A stretch of 64,000 nucleotides of DNA from QHXW01 sp963752965 (GCA_963752965.1 CAVWAJ010000010.1:62001-126000); one strand, 5' to 3'; shown: positions 52,468 to 63,100, counted from the stretch's first letter. Made by a program: numbers and translations. The notes: generated from the letters alone by a model not told the origin.

Positions 52468-54093
52468 TCACTGCTTTTTCTGCAGCAGCAACGCCCAGTC
52501 CAGCCAGCCCGGAGTATGCGGTGACGTCCACTCCCCGCCCTGGACCGGCGGCAGCGGAACTCTTTCCCCTGTGAATGCGCTAAACCAAGTGGCTTTGTAG
52601 GTTCCTGGCTCGAGCCTGATCTTCACACTGCCTTCCTTCGGCAGATACACTGCGTAGATCTCACCCGGTTTCGCCAGGCACATGGCGCCGCTGTCGACCA
52701 GTTCGTCGTGCGGTTCAGTCTTCCACCATTCAAAGCTGGTGAAGAAATCCACCATGTGCTCGTAGCCCTTGAGCATGGTTTGCGTGTCGTCGCCGCGTCC
52801 GTTGATCCAGCCACCACCTGTGTCCGGCCAGATGTTGGTGCCGCGCCGGGAGCTTTCGCCCGCGGTCCCATACGCGCCGGCCATCGCGATCTCCCACGCC
52901 GTCTGCCGCAAGGTTTCCGCGGAATCGGTCCCGGGGCCCGGCGCCCAGTGCGGATAGTGGTCCTCGTATCCGTACTCTTCGTTGGTCTGCGGGATAATGC
53001 GGCCGGTCTTCTTCTGGATCTCCCGTTCCTCCAGCATCAGCGGATGCTGCGGGCGGCGCCAATCCTGAATGGAGGTAAACCCGAACCAGTCGGAGGCGCG
53101 ATCCTGGTGTTCGCGATGCACGGGGTGGCTGGTGGCCAGATGCTTGTACGGATCCCAGCTCTCGATCAGCTCTCCGGTAGCATGCACCCACTTCTCGTCG
53201 CGGAAGCTGTCCATATCGTCGCCAAGGTCGTAGGTGATGTTCGAGAACGCGCTCAGCCGGGCAACCATATAGCGCAGGTAACGCCGCTCGTCGTCGCTAT
53301 ATTCCTTGGGCTGCGCTTTGTGGGTCGAAATGTCCTGCACAGCCGAAATAATCATGTCGCGGTCCCGTGAGAAGCGCAGCATGCGCTCCCATTTTTGCCA
53401 GTAAGGTATGTTGAAACGCGTATAGTCGATTCCCGGCGTTTCGAAATTTTCGGGATCTGTGGCCACCCAAGGCCGCACGGCCATGCTGAAGTTTTCTCCG
53501 ATCATGACCGGCTCGCCCCAGAAAATGTCGGCCGCTCCCGCCACTAGCACGCGCATCCGGTTGATCTTCATCTTGATCAGACGTTCGATCGAGTAGTTGA
53601 TGTGGCGTTCTTCTTTGAAGCCCATCAGCCAGAACGCCGTGGTGCCGTTGAAGAAATAGTGCTCGCCAGTGCCTTCCCAGATGAAGTGCCACGGATATTT
53701 GGGATCCACGCGCAAAGGTCCGCGCCGGTGGCCGTCGGTCGCGCGGAATGTGCCGGACGTAGTCTTATCGAAGCTACCTTGCTGGTAGCTGATTGTGTAG
53801 GTGTAGTCGCCTGGCGACGACGGCATGAAGCGGATGCGAAATACGCTGCCATCGGCGGAATCGCAGAATCCTTCCACCGCTGTCTTCGCGCTTCCGCCGT
53901 TTTTGCCGAAGGTGCCGCGTAGTGTCGCATCGATGAACGGGTTCCTCGCGTCGGGTCCCGTGACATTCACCGTTACTTCGACAAAATCGTAGGCTTCGAC
54001 GCTGCCCGCCGGCTGCGAAAACGAGACTTCACGAGGCGGGCCTGCCAATACCGGGGCCAGGACCGCCGTCAACCACACGATGCTTCGAACCAT
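52468..54093 (-). CDS. DUF5060/DUF4038 glycoside-hydrolase-like protein, secreted
   Basis: 541 residues from the ATG at 54093, which has a GAGGGGGA ribosome-binding site; the upstream TTG is less likely. Signal peptide (VRSIVWLTAVLAPVLAG). Residues about 20-115 are a DUF5060 beta-sandwich (VEVTVNVTGPDARNPFID...GDYTYTISYQQGSF). The TIM-barrel-like DUF4038 catalytic region follows (YFFNGTTAFWLMGFKEERHI, then NITYDLGDDMD and IIPQTNEEYGYE with likely acidic catalytic residues). A C-terminal beta domain (KIRLEPGTYKATWFSAFTG) ends it. Related to GH140 apiosidases; the actual sugar is unknown. Divergent from the next locus. Confidence 0.8.
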   Translation of the reverse strand: MVRSIVWLTAVLAPVLAGPPREVSFSQPAGSVEAYDFVEVTVNVTGPDARNPFIDATLRGTFGKNGGSAKTAVEGFCDSADGSVFRIRFMPSSPGDYTYTISYQQGSFDKTTSGTFRATDGHRRGPLRVDPKYPWHFIWEGTGEHYFFNGTTAFWLMGFKEERHINYSIERLIKMKINRMRVLVAGAADIFWGEPVMIGENFSMAVRPWVATDPENFETPGIDYTRFNIPYWQKWERMLRFSRDRDMIISAVQDISTHKAQPKEYSDDERRYLRYMVARLSAFSNITYDLGDDMDSFRDEKWVHATGELIESWDPYKHLATSHPVHREHQDRASDWFGFTSIQDWRRPQHPLMLEEREIQKKTGRIIPQTNEEYGYEDHYPHWAPGPGTDSAETLRQTAWEIAMAGAYGTAGESSRRGTNIWPDTGGGWINGRGDDTQTMLKGYEHMVDFFTSFEWWKTEPHDELVDSGAMCLAKPGEIYAVYLPKEGSVKIRLEPGTYKATWFSAFTGERVPLPPVQGGEWTSPHTPGWLDWALLLQKKQ

Positions 54094-54302
54094 GCTCCCC
54101 CTCAAAACGTCGCTTTAGGGTACGGAACAACCAGACCTTGTGTCTATCGAAAGCCTACTATTGGTTATCGAAATCCTACGATTTGTCCGGCTGCAATACG
54201 AATCAAATCAAGCTCGGACTGGTTCGACGCCACGGCAAATTAGGTCAACGGGACATTTGGAAAAGTGTCGCCATTCACCCAGCATGCGTTATACAATTCG
54301 CT

Positions 54303-55790
54303 ATGCTCATGCGGCGCGCGGCGCTTGTCCTCTGCTTGTTGTTCGGCGTACGGTTTACCTCGCCGGCCGAAATCGTGGGGCCGCTCACGGCCTCCAGTAA
54401 TCCAAACTATTTCAAGGACGCTAATGGCGTCACACTCATCCTGAATGGATCACAGACTTGGAATACTTTTCAGGACTGGGGTAGCAACGGTTCGATCGAG
54501 GCGTTGGACTTCAAGGCCTTCGTCGACTTTCTCACCGCGCACGGACACAATTTCACTTTGCTCTGGGCCACGGAGATGCCGAAATTCTGTAATCTGCCAA
54601 TCACCGCAGGTTCTCCACCAGATTTCGTAGCTAGCCCGCTTCCTTGGCTGAGGACCGGCCCGGGGAATGCCAGTGACGGAGGCCTGAAATTTGATCTCAC
54701 CAAGTTCGACCAAAGCTTTTTCGACCGTTTGCGGACGCGCGTTCTTGCTTTGCGAAACGCCGGCATCTACATCGGGGTGTACTTATTCACGGGCGAGTGG
54801 CTGAACGTTTTCCGGTGCCCCAGTGACGGTTACCCGCTTACCGGAGTAAACAATATCAACGGTGTGGACGACGGCTACACCGGCGGCAAGAAAGGTGTTG
54901 GCGCTTTGACGATGACTGCACCCAATGCCGTTACCCGATTCCAGGACACCTATGTAGAAAAGGTTATCGATTCATTGAACGACTTGCCAAACGTGCTTTG
55001 GATCGTCTCCGAGGAAGCCCCTGCCGATTCCACTTGGTGGAATGCTCATCAGATTTCACACATCCGAGTGTACGAGGCGAAGAAGCCGCACCAGCACCCC
55101 ATCGGATACGCAGCGCTTATCGGCGCCCCGGATCGTATTATTTACAACTCTGATGCCGACTGGGTTGCGCCGCAAGCTAAGCTCTCCCCTATTAAGTCCT
55201 GTGGAAGCGGGCATCCCACCTGCAAAGTGAACGTGAATGACAGTGACCACTCCAACTTTGGTATGTGGAACGATACCCCACAACAGAATCGCAATTACGC
55301 GTGGGAAAATTTCATGACCGGCAATCAAGTGCTGTTCATGGACCCCTACGTGATCTACTACCCGCGCGAGAGCCGGAATCTGTGCGTTTCTCCGACTCGC
55401 GGCATTTGCAACGCACCCGACGCCCGGTGGGACAACTTCAGGGACAATCTTGGCTACATTTTGCGCTATTCCCGTAAGTTAGATCTCGATAAGGTCACTC
55501 CACAAAGCTCACTGAGTTCCACTAAGTTTTGTCTCGCGCATACTGCGTCTTCAGGCGCTGAGTATTTGGTCTATGCCCCTGCCGGCGGTTCGTTCACTGT
55601 CGACCTTTCCGCGATGCCGGCTACGAGGACCTTAGCCGTCGAGTGGTTCCGTCCTGAAAACGGGGCTGGGTTCGCCGGAAGCCCGGTTCCGTCCGGATCA
55701 TCGGCCCAGTCGTTCACTCCGCCGTTTATCGGAGACGCCGTGCTTTACCTAGTGGATACGACGGGTCACATAACAATATCCAGCCGGTAG
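54303..55790 (+). CDS. DUF4038-type glycoside-hydrolase-like protein, secreted
   Basis: 495 residues from the ATG at 54303, chosen because a signal peptide follows (RRAALVLCLLFGVRFTSPAE). Core segments YFKDANGVTLILNGSQTWNTFQDWG, LDFKAFVDFLTAHGHNFTLLWATEM, NVLWIVSEEAPADSTWW (likely catalytic Glu pair) and GNQVLFMDPYVIYY match the GH140/apiosidase-like DUF4038 family. The C-terminal beta domain (SAMPATRTLAVEWFRPENG) matches its usual collagen-binding-like partner. First gene of a tight operon with the next three genes. Substrate unknown. Confidence 0.8.
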   Translation: MLMRRAALVLCLLFGVRFTSPAEIVGPLTASSNPNYFKDANGVTLILNGSQTWNTFQDWGSNGSIEALDFKAFVDFLTAHGHNFTLLWATEMPKFCNLPITAGSPPDFVASPLPWLRTGPGNASDGGLKFDLTKFDQSFFDRLRTRVLALRNAGIYIGVYLFTGEWLNVFRCPSDGYPLTGVNNINGVDDGYTGGKKGVGALTMTAPNAVTRFQDTYVEKVIDSLNDLPNVLWIVSEEAPADSTWWNAHQISHIRVYEAKKPHQHPIGYAALIGAPDRIIYNSDADWVAPQAKLSPIKSCGSGHPTCKVNVNDSDHSNFGMWNDTPQQNRNYAWENFMTGNQVLFMDPYVIYYPRESRNLCVSPTRGICNAPDARWDNFRDNLGYILRYSRKLDLDKVTPQSSLSSTKFCLAHTASSGAEYLVYAPAGGSFTVDLSAMPATRTLAVEWFRPENGAGFAGSPVPSGSSAQSFTPPFIGDAVLYLVDTTGHITISSR

Positions 55791-55800
55791 GAGCATAGCC

Positions 55801-56856
55801 GTGGTACAACGCGAAATCGATACGCCGGCGCTCCTGCTGGATCTCGACGCCATGGAGCGCAATTTGATGAAAATGGCGCGCTTCTTCGGCGCGGGCCCGA
55901 CCCGGTTGCGTCCCCATTACAAGAACCATAAATGCCCCACGCTAGCCCGCCGTCAGCTTGACGCGGGAGCCATCGGCATGACGTGCGCGACGCTCACGGA
56001 AGCCGAGGCGCTAGTGTCGAACGGAATTTCCGACGTCCTCATATCGAGCGAACTCGCCGGCGACCGCAAGATTGCGCGCTATGTCGATTTGGCCTGCCAG
56101 GCGGACGTGAAGGCAGTTGTGGACAATCCGAAAGCCGCAGCGGCAGTTGCAGCAGCCGGACGAGCAAAAGGGCGCCGTCTGCCTGTTCTGGTGAACGTCA
56201 ATGTGGGCCAAAATCGCACTGGCGCGAAGCCCGACGCGACCATTCTGGAGCTGGCACGCCAGGCCCAGGCAGAGGGGCTGCTTTTGCGTGGCCTCATGGG
56301 CTACGAAGGTCACGTGGCACATCTGGTAGAAGGGCCGGAGAAGGAGGCCGCGTACGATCTGGCCATGGGCACTTTGATGAAGTGCCGCTGCCTCCTCGAA
56401 GAGAATGGAATTCCGGTTGAAATTGTCAGCACGGGAGGAACGGGTACGCACCATCTGACGTCTCGATTCCCGGCCATCACCGAATTTCAAGCCGGTTCCT
56501 ACCTGGTGATGGATACGGATTACGCCAGGACTTGCAAAGATTTCGAGCCCGCGCTCACCGTGCTGGGGACAGTCATCAGCAAGACCGAGGGAGAGAGGGT
56601 GGTCGTGGATGCCGGCCTGAAGTCCATCAGCGGCGAGCACGGCTTGCCCGTTGTTAAGGCCCACGAAGGCTTGCGATTGAGAAAGCTGAACGCGGAGCAC
56701 GGCATCATCGATGTCCTGGATTCTTCCGACCCGCTCGAAGTTGGCGACACCCTAGAGATTTGGGTCCACTACAGCGACGCGACGATCAATCTGCATGAAC
56801 GCATGTATGGTATCCGCAATGGGAAGGTCAAAGAAATATTGAAGCTACAAGGTTGA
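55801..56856 (+). CDS. D-threonine aldolase/D-serine dehydratase-like PLP enzyme
   Basis: 351 residues from a GTG start 10 nt after the upstream stop. An alanine-racemase-like N-terminal barrel (ALLLDLDAMERNLMKMARFF, with the PLP lysine region RPHYKNHKCPTLA) is followed by a DSD1-like C-terminal beta domain (SISGEHGLP, then WVHYSDATINLHERMYGI). In characterised D-serine dehydratases the last motif carries His and Cys zinc ligands; here the Cys position is Ser/Asp, so metal binding may differ. It probably acts on a beta-hydroxy amino acid or a related sugar-derived product. Second gene of the operon. Confidence 0.8.
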   Translation: MVQREIDTPALLLDLDAMERNLMKMARFFGAGPTRLRPHYKNHKCPTLARRQLDAGAIGMTCATLTEAEALVSNGISDVLISSELAGDRKIARYVDLACQADVKAVVDNPKAAAAVAAAGRAKGRRLPVLVNVNVGQNRTGAKPDATILELARQAQAEGLLLRGLMGYEGHVAHLVEGPEKEAAYDLAMGTLMKCRCLLEENGIPVEIVSTGGTGTHHLTSRFPAITEFQAGSYLVMDTDYARTCKDFEPALTVLGTVISKTEGERVVVDAGLKSISGEHGLPVVKAHEGLRLRKLNAEHGIIDVLDSSDPLEVGDTLEIWVHYSDATINLHERMYGIRNGKVKEILKLQG

Positions 56857-56860
56857 CTGA

Positions 56861-58093
56861 ATGCTGTTGCCAAAAAAATGGCTGATCTGCATCATCCTGT
56901 TCCTGGCGACGACGTTGAACTACCTGGATCGCCAGACTCTGAGCATTCTGGCTCCGTCTCTCCAAAAAGAATTGCATCTGGACAATGCGTCGCTCGGGTG
57001 GCTGTTTGCGGTGTTTTATTACGCATACACGTTTGCGCACATGGCGGTTGGCCCGATTCTCGACCGCTCGAATTTGAGGTGGGCATTTGTATTGGCGGTG
57101 TCGCTTTGGTCGATCGTGTCCGTACTCACGGGATTGGCCAATGGCTTTGTGGCCTTACTCATCTTCCGGCTGTCGCTGGGCGTTGTGGAGGCGGCCAACT
57201 GGCCCGCCGGTATGCGAGTGGTTTCACGACTTCTCGTGCCGCGGGAGCGCGCGCTCGGCAACGGTATCTTTACCAGCGGAACGAGCGTGGGGGCGTTAGT
57301 GGCTCCGGGCCTGATCCTCGGCATTTCCGCGATGCTCGGATGGCGCTGGGCATTCGTACTGATCGGCTCGTTAGGAGCTGTCTGGATTTGCGGTTGGATT
57401 CTCGGAACGCGGGATGTGAAACTGAAGGACGTCTGGCAGGAGCCGGCCATGCCGAAAATCGCCGGCCTCGCGGGTCAATGGCGAATCTTCGTGGCAATTG
57501 CCAGGAGCCCCCGCTTTCTACCTGTGCTCCTGGTTGCCGTACTCGTAAATCCCTGTGTCTACTTCAGCGTGAACTGGCTACCAACGTACTTCGCGCAGCA
57601 ACACGGTCTGGCCCCCGGCCGGCAGATGGGCTGGATTCTCACCGCGATCTATCTCGGCCTGGACATGGGAAATGTCGCGTGTGGCGGCGCAATTCTGGCG
57701 TTAACGCGGCGGGGAAGCGGCCTGCGGAAAGCCCGGAGAATCGTGTTCCTCCTGGCGACCCTGGGTCTTCTTTGTTGCGCGGCTGTTCCGATACTGTCGA
57801 CCGCCGGAGCAGTGATAGCTCTGATCCTGGTCAATTTCGGCCTTGGCATCTGGGTAGTGGTGTACTTGACTCTGGCCCAGGAGGTTTCTGCCACGCACGT
57901 TTCCACGGCAATCGGGATCCTCAGCGGCTGCGGCTCCCTGGCGGGCGCTCTGGCGATGTGGGCGGTTGGGCAGATCACCCAGCGGACTGGGAGTTTCGCC
58001 ATTCCCATGAGCTCGGTGGCACTGGCAGCAGCGCTGGCGGCGATGGGAGGCTGGATGGCAAGCAAGCACTCCCCGAAGGAGGCGCCGATATGA
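56861..58093 (+). CDS. MFS transporter, anion:cation symporter (hexuronate-like) family
   Basis: 410 residues, twelve predicted membrane helices. FLATTLNYLDRQTLSILAPS at the start of helix 1 is the signature of the ACS family (ExuT, GudP). VLAVSLWSIVSVLTGLANGF and VVEAANWPAGMRVV follow the family layout. It starts 4 nt after the aldolase-like gene. It probably imports a sugar acid released by the hydrolase; substrate inferred from family only. Confidence 0.9.
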   Translation: MLLPKKWLICIILFLATTLNYLDRQTLSILAPSLQKELHLDNASLGWLFAVFYYAYTFAHMAVGPILDRSNLRWAFVLAVSLWSIVSVLTGLANGFVALLIFRLSLGVVEAANWPAGMRVVSRLLVPRERALGNGIFTSGTSVGALVAPGLILGISAMLGWRWAFVLIGSLGAVWICGWILGTRDVKLKDVWQEPAMPKIAGLAGQWRIFVAIARSPRFLPVLLVAVLVNPCVYFSVNWLPTYFAQQHGLAPGRQMGWILTAIYLGLDMGNVACGGAILALTRRGSGLRKARRIVFLLATLGLLCCAAVPILSTAGAVIALILVNFGLGIWVVVYLTLAQEVSATHVSTAIGILSGCGSLAGALAMWAVGQITQRTGSFAIPMSSVALAAALAAMGGWMASKHSPKEAPI

Positions 58094-58124
58094 GCAGCTT
58101 GGATCTGGCGCATTCCCCACTCAC

Positions 58125-59141
58125 ATGCCTGACATTCTGAAAGGCGCCATCATCGGCTGCGGCTTCTTCGCGGAACGCCATATAGAAGCTTGGCGGCGGA
58201 TGCCTGAGGTCGAGATCGTCGCCGCTGCGGATCTGCAACTGGAACGCGCGGAAAAATTCGCGAAACGGGCTTACCGGTCGGCTGAGGAACTGCTCGATCG
58301 CGAGCAACCGGACTTCGTGGACATAGTCACCCGCGTGGAGACCCATCTTCCGGTAGTGCTGCTGGCTCTAGAAAGGAAGATTCCAATCATATGCCAGAAG
58401 CCCATTGCACCCGATTGGAATTCGGCGGTGGAAATCGTCAGGGCTGCCCAATCGGCTGGTGTGCCCTTAATGATCCACGAGAATTGGCGCTGGCAACCCT
58501 GGTATCGCGCGGTCCACGAAATGATCTCCCGCGGGGACATCGGCCTCCCGATTGGCTACGGATTTCGAACCCGAACGCGAGACGGGATGGGAGCAGAGCC
58601 TTACCCCAGGCAGCCCTATTTCCGTCGCTTGCGGCGCTTGCTGATCGACGAAGCTCTGGTGCATCACATGGACACCGCCCGATTTCTGTTTGGCGAAATC
58701 GATTCCGTTTACGCCCAGACTAGCCGCAGGAACCCGCATGTCGCCGCCGAAGACCAAGCCATCCTCGTGCTCTCGCATGGCGGAACCGTTCATGGCTGGA
58801 TCGACGGTCATCGCTTCCTCGATCCCGACCCGGATGGCCCGGTCATGGGTGATGCCTTCTTCGAAGGAGAACTCGGCACGATTTCAATCCAGGGCACCGG
58901 CGATGTCTATCGCAATCAGGTGCTGGCTTGGAAGAACGATATCACCGCCGGCTACCGCGGCGACAGCGTACGGGCTACACAGGCCCACTTCATCTCCTGC
59001 CTGAAACGCGGCGCCCCGTTCGAATCCGGGGGCTCTGAGTACCTCCGCACCTTTGCGGCTGTCGAAGCCGCGTACCGAAGCGCGGCCGACGGGCGTTGCG
59101 TCCCGCTTTCCGAGATTCTACCGCCAAGTACACTCGAATAG
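58125..59141 (+). CDS. Gfo/Idh/MocA family oxidoreductase
   Basis: 338 residues. The N-terminal Rossmann fold starts GAIIGCGFFAERHIEAW and continues VEIVAAADL, DFVDIVTRVETH and the ICQKPIAPD loop (Gln instead of the common Glu of EKP). The C-terminal alpha/beta dimerisation domain carries LLIDEALVHHMDTARFLFG with the catalytic His. NAD(P)-dependent dehydrogenation of a sugar or inositol-like substrate is expected. Fourth gene of the operon, 31 nt after the transporter. Confidence 0.9.
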   Translation: MPDILKGAIIGCGFFAERHIEAWRRMPEVEIVAAADLQLERAEKFAKRAYRSAEELLDREQPDFVDIVTRVETHLPVVLLALERKIPIICQKPIAPDWNSAVEIVRAAQSAGVPLMIHENWRWQPWYRAVHEMISRGDIGLPIGYGFRTRTRDGMGAEPYPRQPYFRRLRRLLIDEALVHHMDTARFLFGEIDSVYAQTSRRNPHVAAEDQAILVLSHGGTVHGWIDGHRFLDPDPDGPVMGDAFFEGELGTISIQGTGDVYRNQVLAWKNDITAGYRGDSVRATQAHFISCLKRGAPFESGGSEYLRTFAAVEAAYRSAADGRCVPLSEILPPSTLE

Positions 59142-59181
59142 CTGGCGCCCTCAATACGCGGCGCTATGATCCACGACTATC

Positions 59182-59280
59182 GTTTTACGAGAAACTATTG
59201 TGGAAATCCTCTAGACTCTTGCCAAGGCTAGGTTTAAGTTTGCTTAATCAATTCGGGTAGTAGATTTCTACCGAAGGGAG
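59182..59280 (+). promoter_or_regulatory. Repeated 99-bp upstream element, copy A
   Basis: Ungapped match to 59958-60056, about 83 of 99 bases identical by hand count. It contains GTTTTACGAGAAAC, a TGGAAATCCTCTAGACT block, an inverted repeat TTAAG-TTTG-CTTAA within 59232-59249, and GGTAG-TAGATTT-CTACC near its end. It ends 12 nt before the ATG at 59293, with GAAGGGAG as ribosome-binding site. Confidence 0.75.
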
Positions 59281-59292
59281 TGGTTTGTCATC

Positions 59293-59913
59293 ATGCGCAG
59301 CCGGTTGCTCGGTGGTGTTCTGACGGTTCTTTGTGGGCTGCAAGTGGCATCCGCGCAAGGATCCAAGCAATTCATACAGGCGGAGTTGCTCAAAACGATC
59401 AAAGCGAAAAAGGCCAAAGTGGGCGATGTCGTCAAAGCTCGCCCCGTCCAGGCGGTTACTCTACCCAATGGCTTTACGATCCCGGCGGATGCCACGCTCC
59501 TAGGCGAAGTGCACGCCGTAGATGACAAATCGCTTGCCATTTCGTTTGACCAGGTGGAGATCAAGGGCAAGACAACCCCGGTGAAGCTCTCCATTCGCTC
59601 GGCCATGATGCCGAATCAGGAAGGGGCAGCGGCGCGGCCCGGTGACGCCACTAGATCCTTGGACGCTGCCACGCCGGGCGACCGGCCCGTTCGGGGCGGT
59701 GTCCCACGCGCTGGCAAGGTGACGGAGTCGGAGCCGCCAAGTGCCACCCAACCGGGAGCCGCCGTGGCGGCGCATACCGGCGCGGTAATCGGCATGCCTG
59801 GGGTCACGTTGGACGTGGACGAAGGACCGCAGCGCGCTTCCAAATTTGTCTCGGCCGACAAAGAGCTGCAACTCAAATCCGGACTGCAGCTGATGTTGGC
59901 CGTGGTGGACTAG
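59293..59913 (+). CDS. Secreted hypothetical protein
   Basis: 206 residues with a signal peptide (RLLGGVLTVLCGLQVASAQG). A small beta-rich domain follows (KKAKVGDVVKARPVQAVTLPNG...LGEVHAVDDKSLAISFDQVE), then a Pro/Ala-rich linker (about 115-160) and a short end piece (LQLKSGLQLMLAVVD). The layout resembles surface proteins common in Acidobacteria; no function known. It carries copy A of the repeated upstream element. Confidence 0.7.
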   Translation: MRSRLLGGVLTVLCGLQVASAQGSKQFIQAELLKTIKAKKAKVGDVVKARPVQAVTLPNGFTIPADATLLGEVHAVDDKSLAISFDQVEIKGKTTPVKLSIRSAMMPNQEGAAARPGDATRSLDAATPGDRPVRGGVPRAGKVTESEPPSATQPGAAVAAHTGAVIGMPGVTLDVDEGPQRASKFVSADKELQLKSGLQLMLAVVD

Positions 59914-59957
59914 GCCAACGAGTCCTAGCCGCAAGGCCCACTCAACCGGTAGTCATA

Positions 59958-60056
59958 GTTTTACGAGAAACAATAGTGGAAATCCTCTAGACTGTTGCCA
60001 AGCCTGAGTTTACATTTACTTAAACAATTCTGGGAGTGGACTTCTACCGGAGGAAG
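59958..60056 (+). promoter_or_regulatory. Repeated 99-bp upstream element, copy B
   Basis: Second copy, 776 nt after copy A. The palindrome is GTTTA-CATTTACT-TAAAC at 60008-60025. It ends about 60 nt before the TonB receptor start. Confidence 0.75.
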
Positions 60057-60119
60057 TGCACCGTTGATGCGGGGCAACCAGCGTCCGAGTTCATACCACG
60101 AGCTTTTAGGGAGACAAAC

Positions 60120-63100
60120 GTGACTCAGAAATCAGCTTTTCTCAATGTGTGTTTTGGGAATCGGCCGGCCACGGCATTTCTGCCCATGCTGGTATTCTCT
60201 GCCGTCCTACTTTTCTTGGGCGTTTTGCTCAACGCTCAGGCAGTGAACGGTATCAACGGGACAGTCACCGATAAGAGCAACGCCGTAGTTCCCGGGGCCC
60301 ATGTTACTGCCACCAACGCGGCTACCAACATTGCGTCCTCCGCCGTCACTTCATCGGAAGGCACCTTCACCATTGTCGGATTGATTCCCGGCCGGTACTC
60401 CGTGACCGTGGACTCGCAAGGCTTCAAGAAGGCCCAGTTGGATGTTGTCGTTGAAGTTGCCAGGATGACGACCATTAACGTTCTCATGGAGGTAGGAGCC
60501 ACTAGCGAGACCGTCGAGGTGCAAGCATCCGTCGTTTCGTTGGATACAGCGTCTCCCGTTATTGGTACAACCCTTGAACCTGAGCTGGTGAAAAATGCTC
60601 CCATTGAAATCAACAGTTTGGCGCGCCAAATTGACCAGTTCATGTATCTTGCGCCTGGCGTAGGGGGAAATTCCGGCTCTCATTGGGTCAATGGCGGCGT
60701 CACTTACGAAAACGAAGTCCAGTTCAACGGCGTTCCCGTGGCGTTCGTCCAATTCCAGGGTAACCAAACTTACATCAATCCCCCCTACGAATCGGTAAGC
60801 GAGTTTCGCGTCAACACCGCCACCTTCGATGCACAATACGGGCTCGGGCAAGGAGCCGTCGCCTTCCAAATGGCATCCGGCACCAATCAGTACCACGGGG
60901 ATGGCTTTGACATTCTTCGCAACCAGTACTTCGACTCCCCGTATTTCGCCCCTTTTGCCACAACTTTCAATAGCGCTGGAAAACCGATTCCGCCAGTTGA
61001 CCAGCAAAATAACTATGGGTTTACCCTGAGCGGCCCCATCCTCATCCCGAAGATTTACAACGGGAAGAATCGGACGTTCTTCTACCTGACCCAGGATTGG
61101 TTCAGACAGAACCAGGCGCAGAACTCTATAGGCACGGTGCCGACAGCGGCGATGAAAAACGGCGATTTCAGCCAGTTTGTAAACGCCAGTGGGACCCAGA
61201 TTCCGATCTATGACCCCACGACTGGAGCGCCTTTCCCCGGCAATATTATTCCGCAATCACGCTTCACCGCTCTTGCAAAAACCCTCTTGCCCCTCATTCC
61301 CGATCCGAACACCACCGGTATCGTCTCGGGCCTTCAAAGCAACGAACTGCCGACCATTCATTCGGTGGCGATTAACCAGCATCTATGGAGCTATACCATT
61401 GATCACAACATCAGTGCAACGCAAAGCATACACTTCAGCCAATGGCGGGACTCGGTAACGCAGCCCTCCTTTACGTCAGCTCCGATCATGCCCTTCAGCA
61501 GCCCGCTGCAAAGCGGAATCGATAATACGAACCTGGGAACGGGCTTTCTGCTCAATTACGTAAAGACCATAAATCCGCGTCTCGTGATGACAGCGGGCGC
61601 GAACTGGATTGGGTACATCACAAACCAGAACAATGCCAACCATAATGTCACCTTTGCGGGCACGCCCGGCGGCAACACATTCCCTTTGATCAACTTCGAT
61701 GGACAGAATGCTCCGACATCTTGGGGCGTTGCCGGTGGCGCTTACCTGGCGTGTTGCGAAGGGGGCCTTACTACCATCAATAACAGAATGCTGGGGGTCG
61801 CGGCAGTCAACAACTGGCTTTGGACTACCGGGCGCCACACTTTCAATTTTGGCGGTCAGTTCCGGCACGAGTGGCAGGACACTATCTCCTGCCAGTTTTG
61901 CGCCGGTACCTATAATTTCAGCCAGCGGACCACGTCGATTCCGAATTCCAACGATCCAAATTTCGGAAGTGACGGTAGCTCCTTCGCCAGTTTCCTCCTG
62001 GGTCTGGCTGATTCTGACATCCGCGAGCTTGCCCCGCTCGATCACTTGCGGAACAAAGAATTCGCTACCTATGCCGAGGATGAGATCAAAGTCAACAGCA
62101 GACTAACTTTGAATATCGGCCTCCGGTGGGACGTGATGGTTCCGTTCACCGAGACTAATAACCAGATTATCTATGTGGACGCTAAGTTGCCGGATCCTGG
62201 CGCGGGCGGGATACCCGGCGGCGCCACTAAATTCGGGAATTGCGCCGGTTGCTCCGGAATCACCCGCGCCGACATTCACTGGAAGTACTTCCAGCCCCGA
62301 GGCGGTGTTGCCTACAGACTGAACTCGAAGACGGTTATCCGGGCGGGCGGTTACGTAACCACGCTGGATGGCGGCGCCTACGAATTTGGAACCTCTTTCT
62401 CCGCCTCTTTCATGTCATCCCTGCTAGCCGGCACCTACCTCCGCAACTCCAGCGGTGGCAGTGTTCCGGGCGTGGGCAGTTGGGATACAAATCCGTTGCC
62501 TTTGCCCCAGGCAACTCCCTTCAGTCCATCGATCGGAAATGGAGGTGTTATATTCGCCTTCGATCCTCAGAAAGTTGGCAGAGCACCGTACCTTTCCGCC
62601 TGGAATGCCGGCATACAGAGAGAACTTCCTTGGAAGATGTTCTTGACCGCCAACTATGTCGGCAACCGCGCCATTCACCTTCCTACTACTCTGTCTTTGA
62701 ATAACCAGCCAAATCCCTCCGTTCTTCAATACGGAGCGCTATTGGGTCAATCGATCACTGCTCCGGCGGTCGTCGCCGCAGGCTTTAAGCCCCCTTATCC
62801 GCAATACGTCCAGCAGTTGGGAGCCTCGGCTACACTTATACAGTCCTTGACGCCATTTCCTCAATACGAAGGTTTCTTTCCGGTGTACGAAAATGCCGGG
62901 ACTGCATTTTACAATGCGGTGCAGGTGCAAGCGGAGAAGCGTTTTACCGGCGGTTTGAGCTTTCTGACGAATCTGACGATGGGAAGGCTCATGGCAAATA
63001 CTTATGTCGGCTCTGCGCCCTATTCACCCAACGGGTTGAATGCCTTTGACAATAGTAAGGAATATGTGCCTTCCGGTATCGACCAGTTATATTCTCAGAA

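Noticed and set aside
56878..58140. 420-residue open frame in another frame of the MFS transporter gene
   Set aside because: Arginine/glycine-rich without membrane helices; the overlapping frame is a clear ACS-family transporter.
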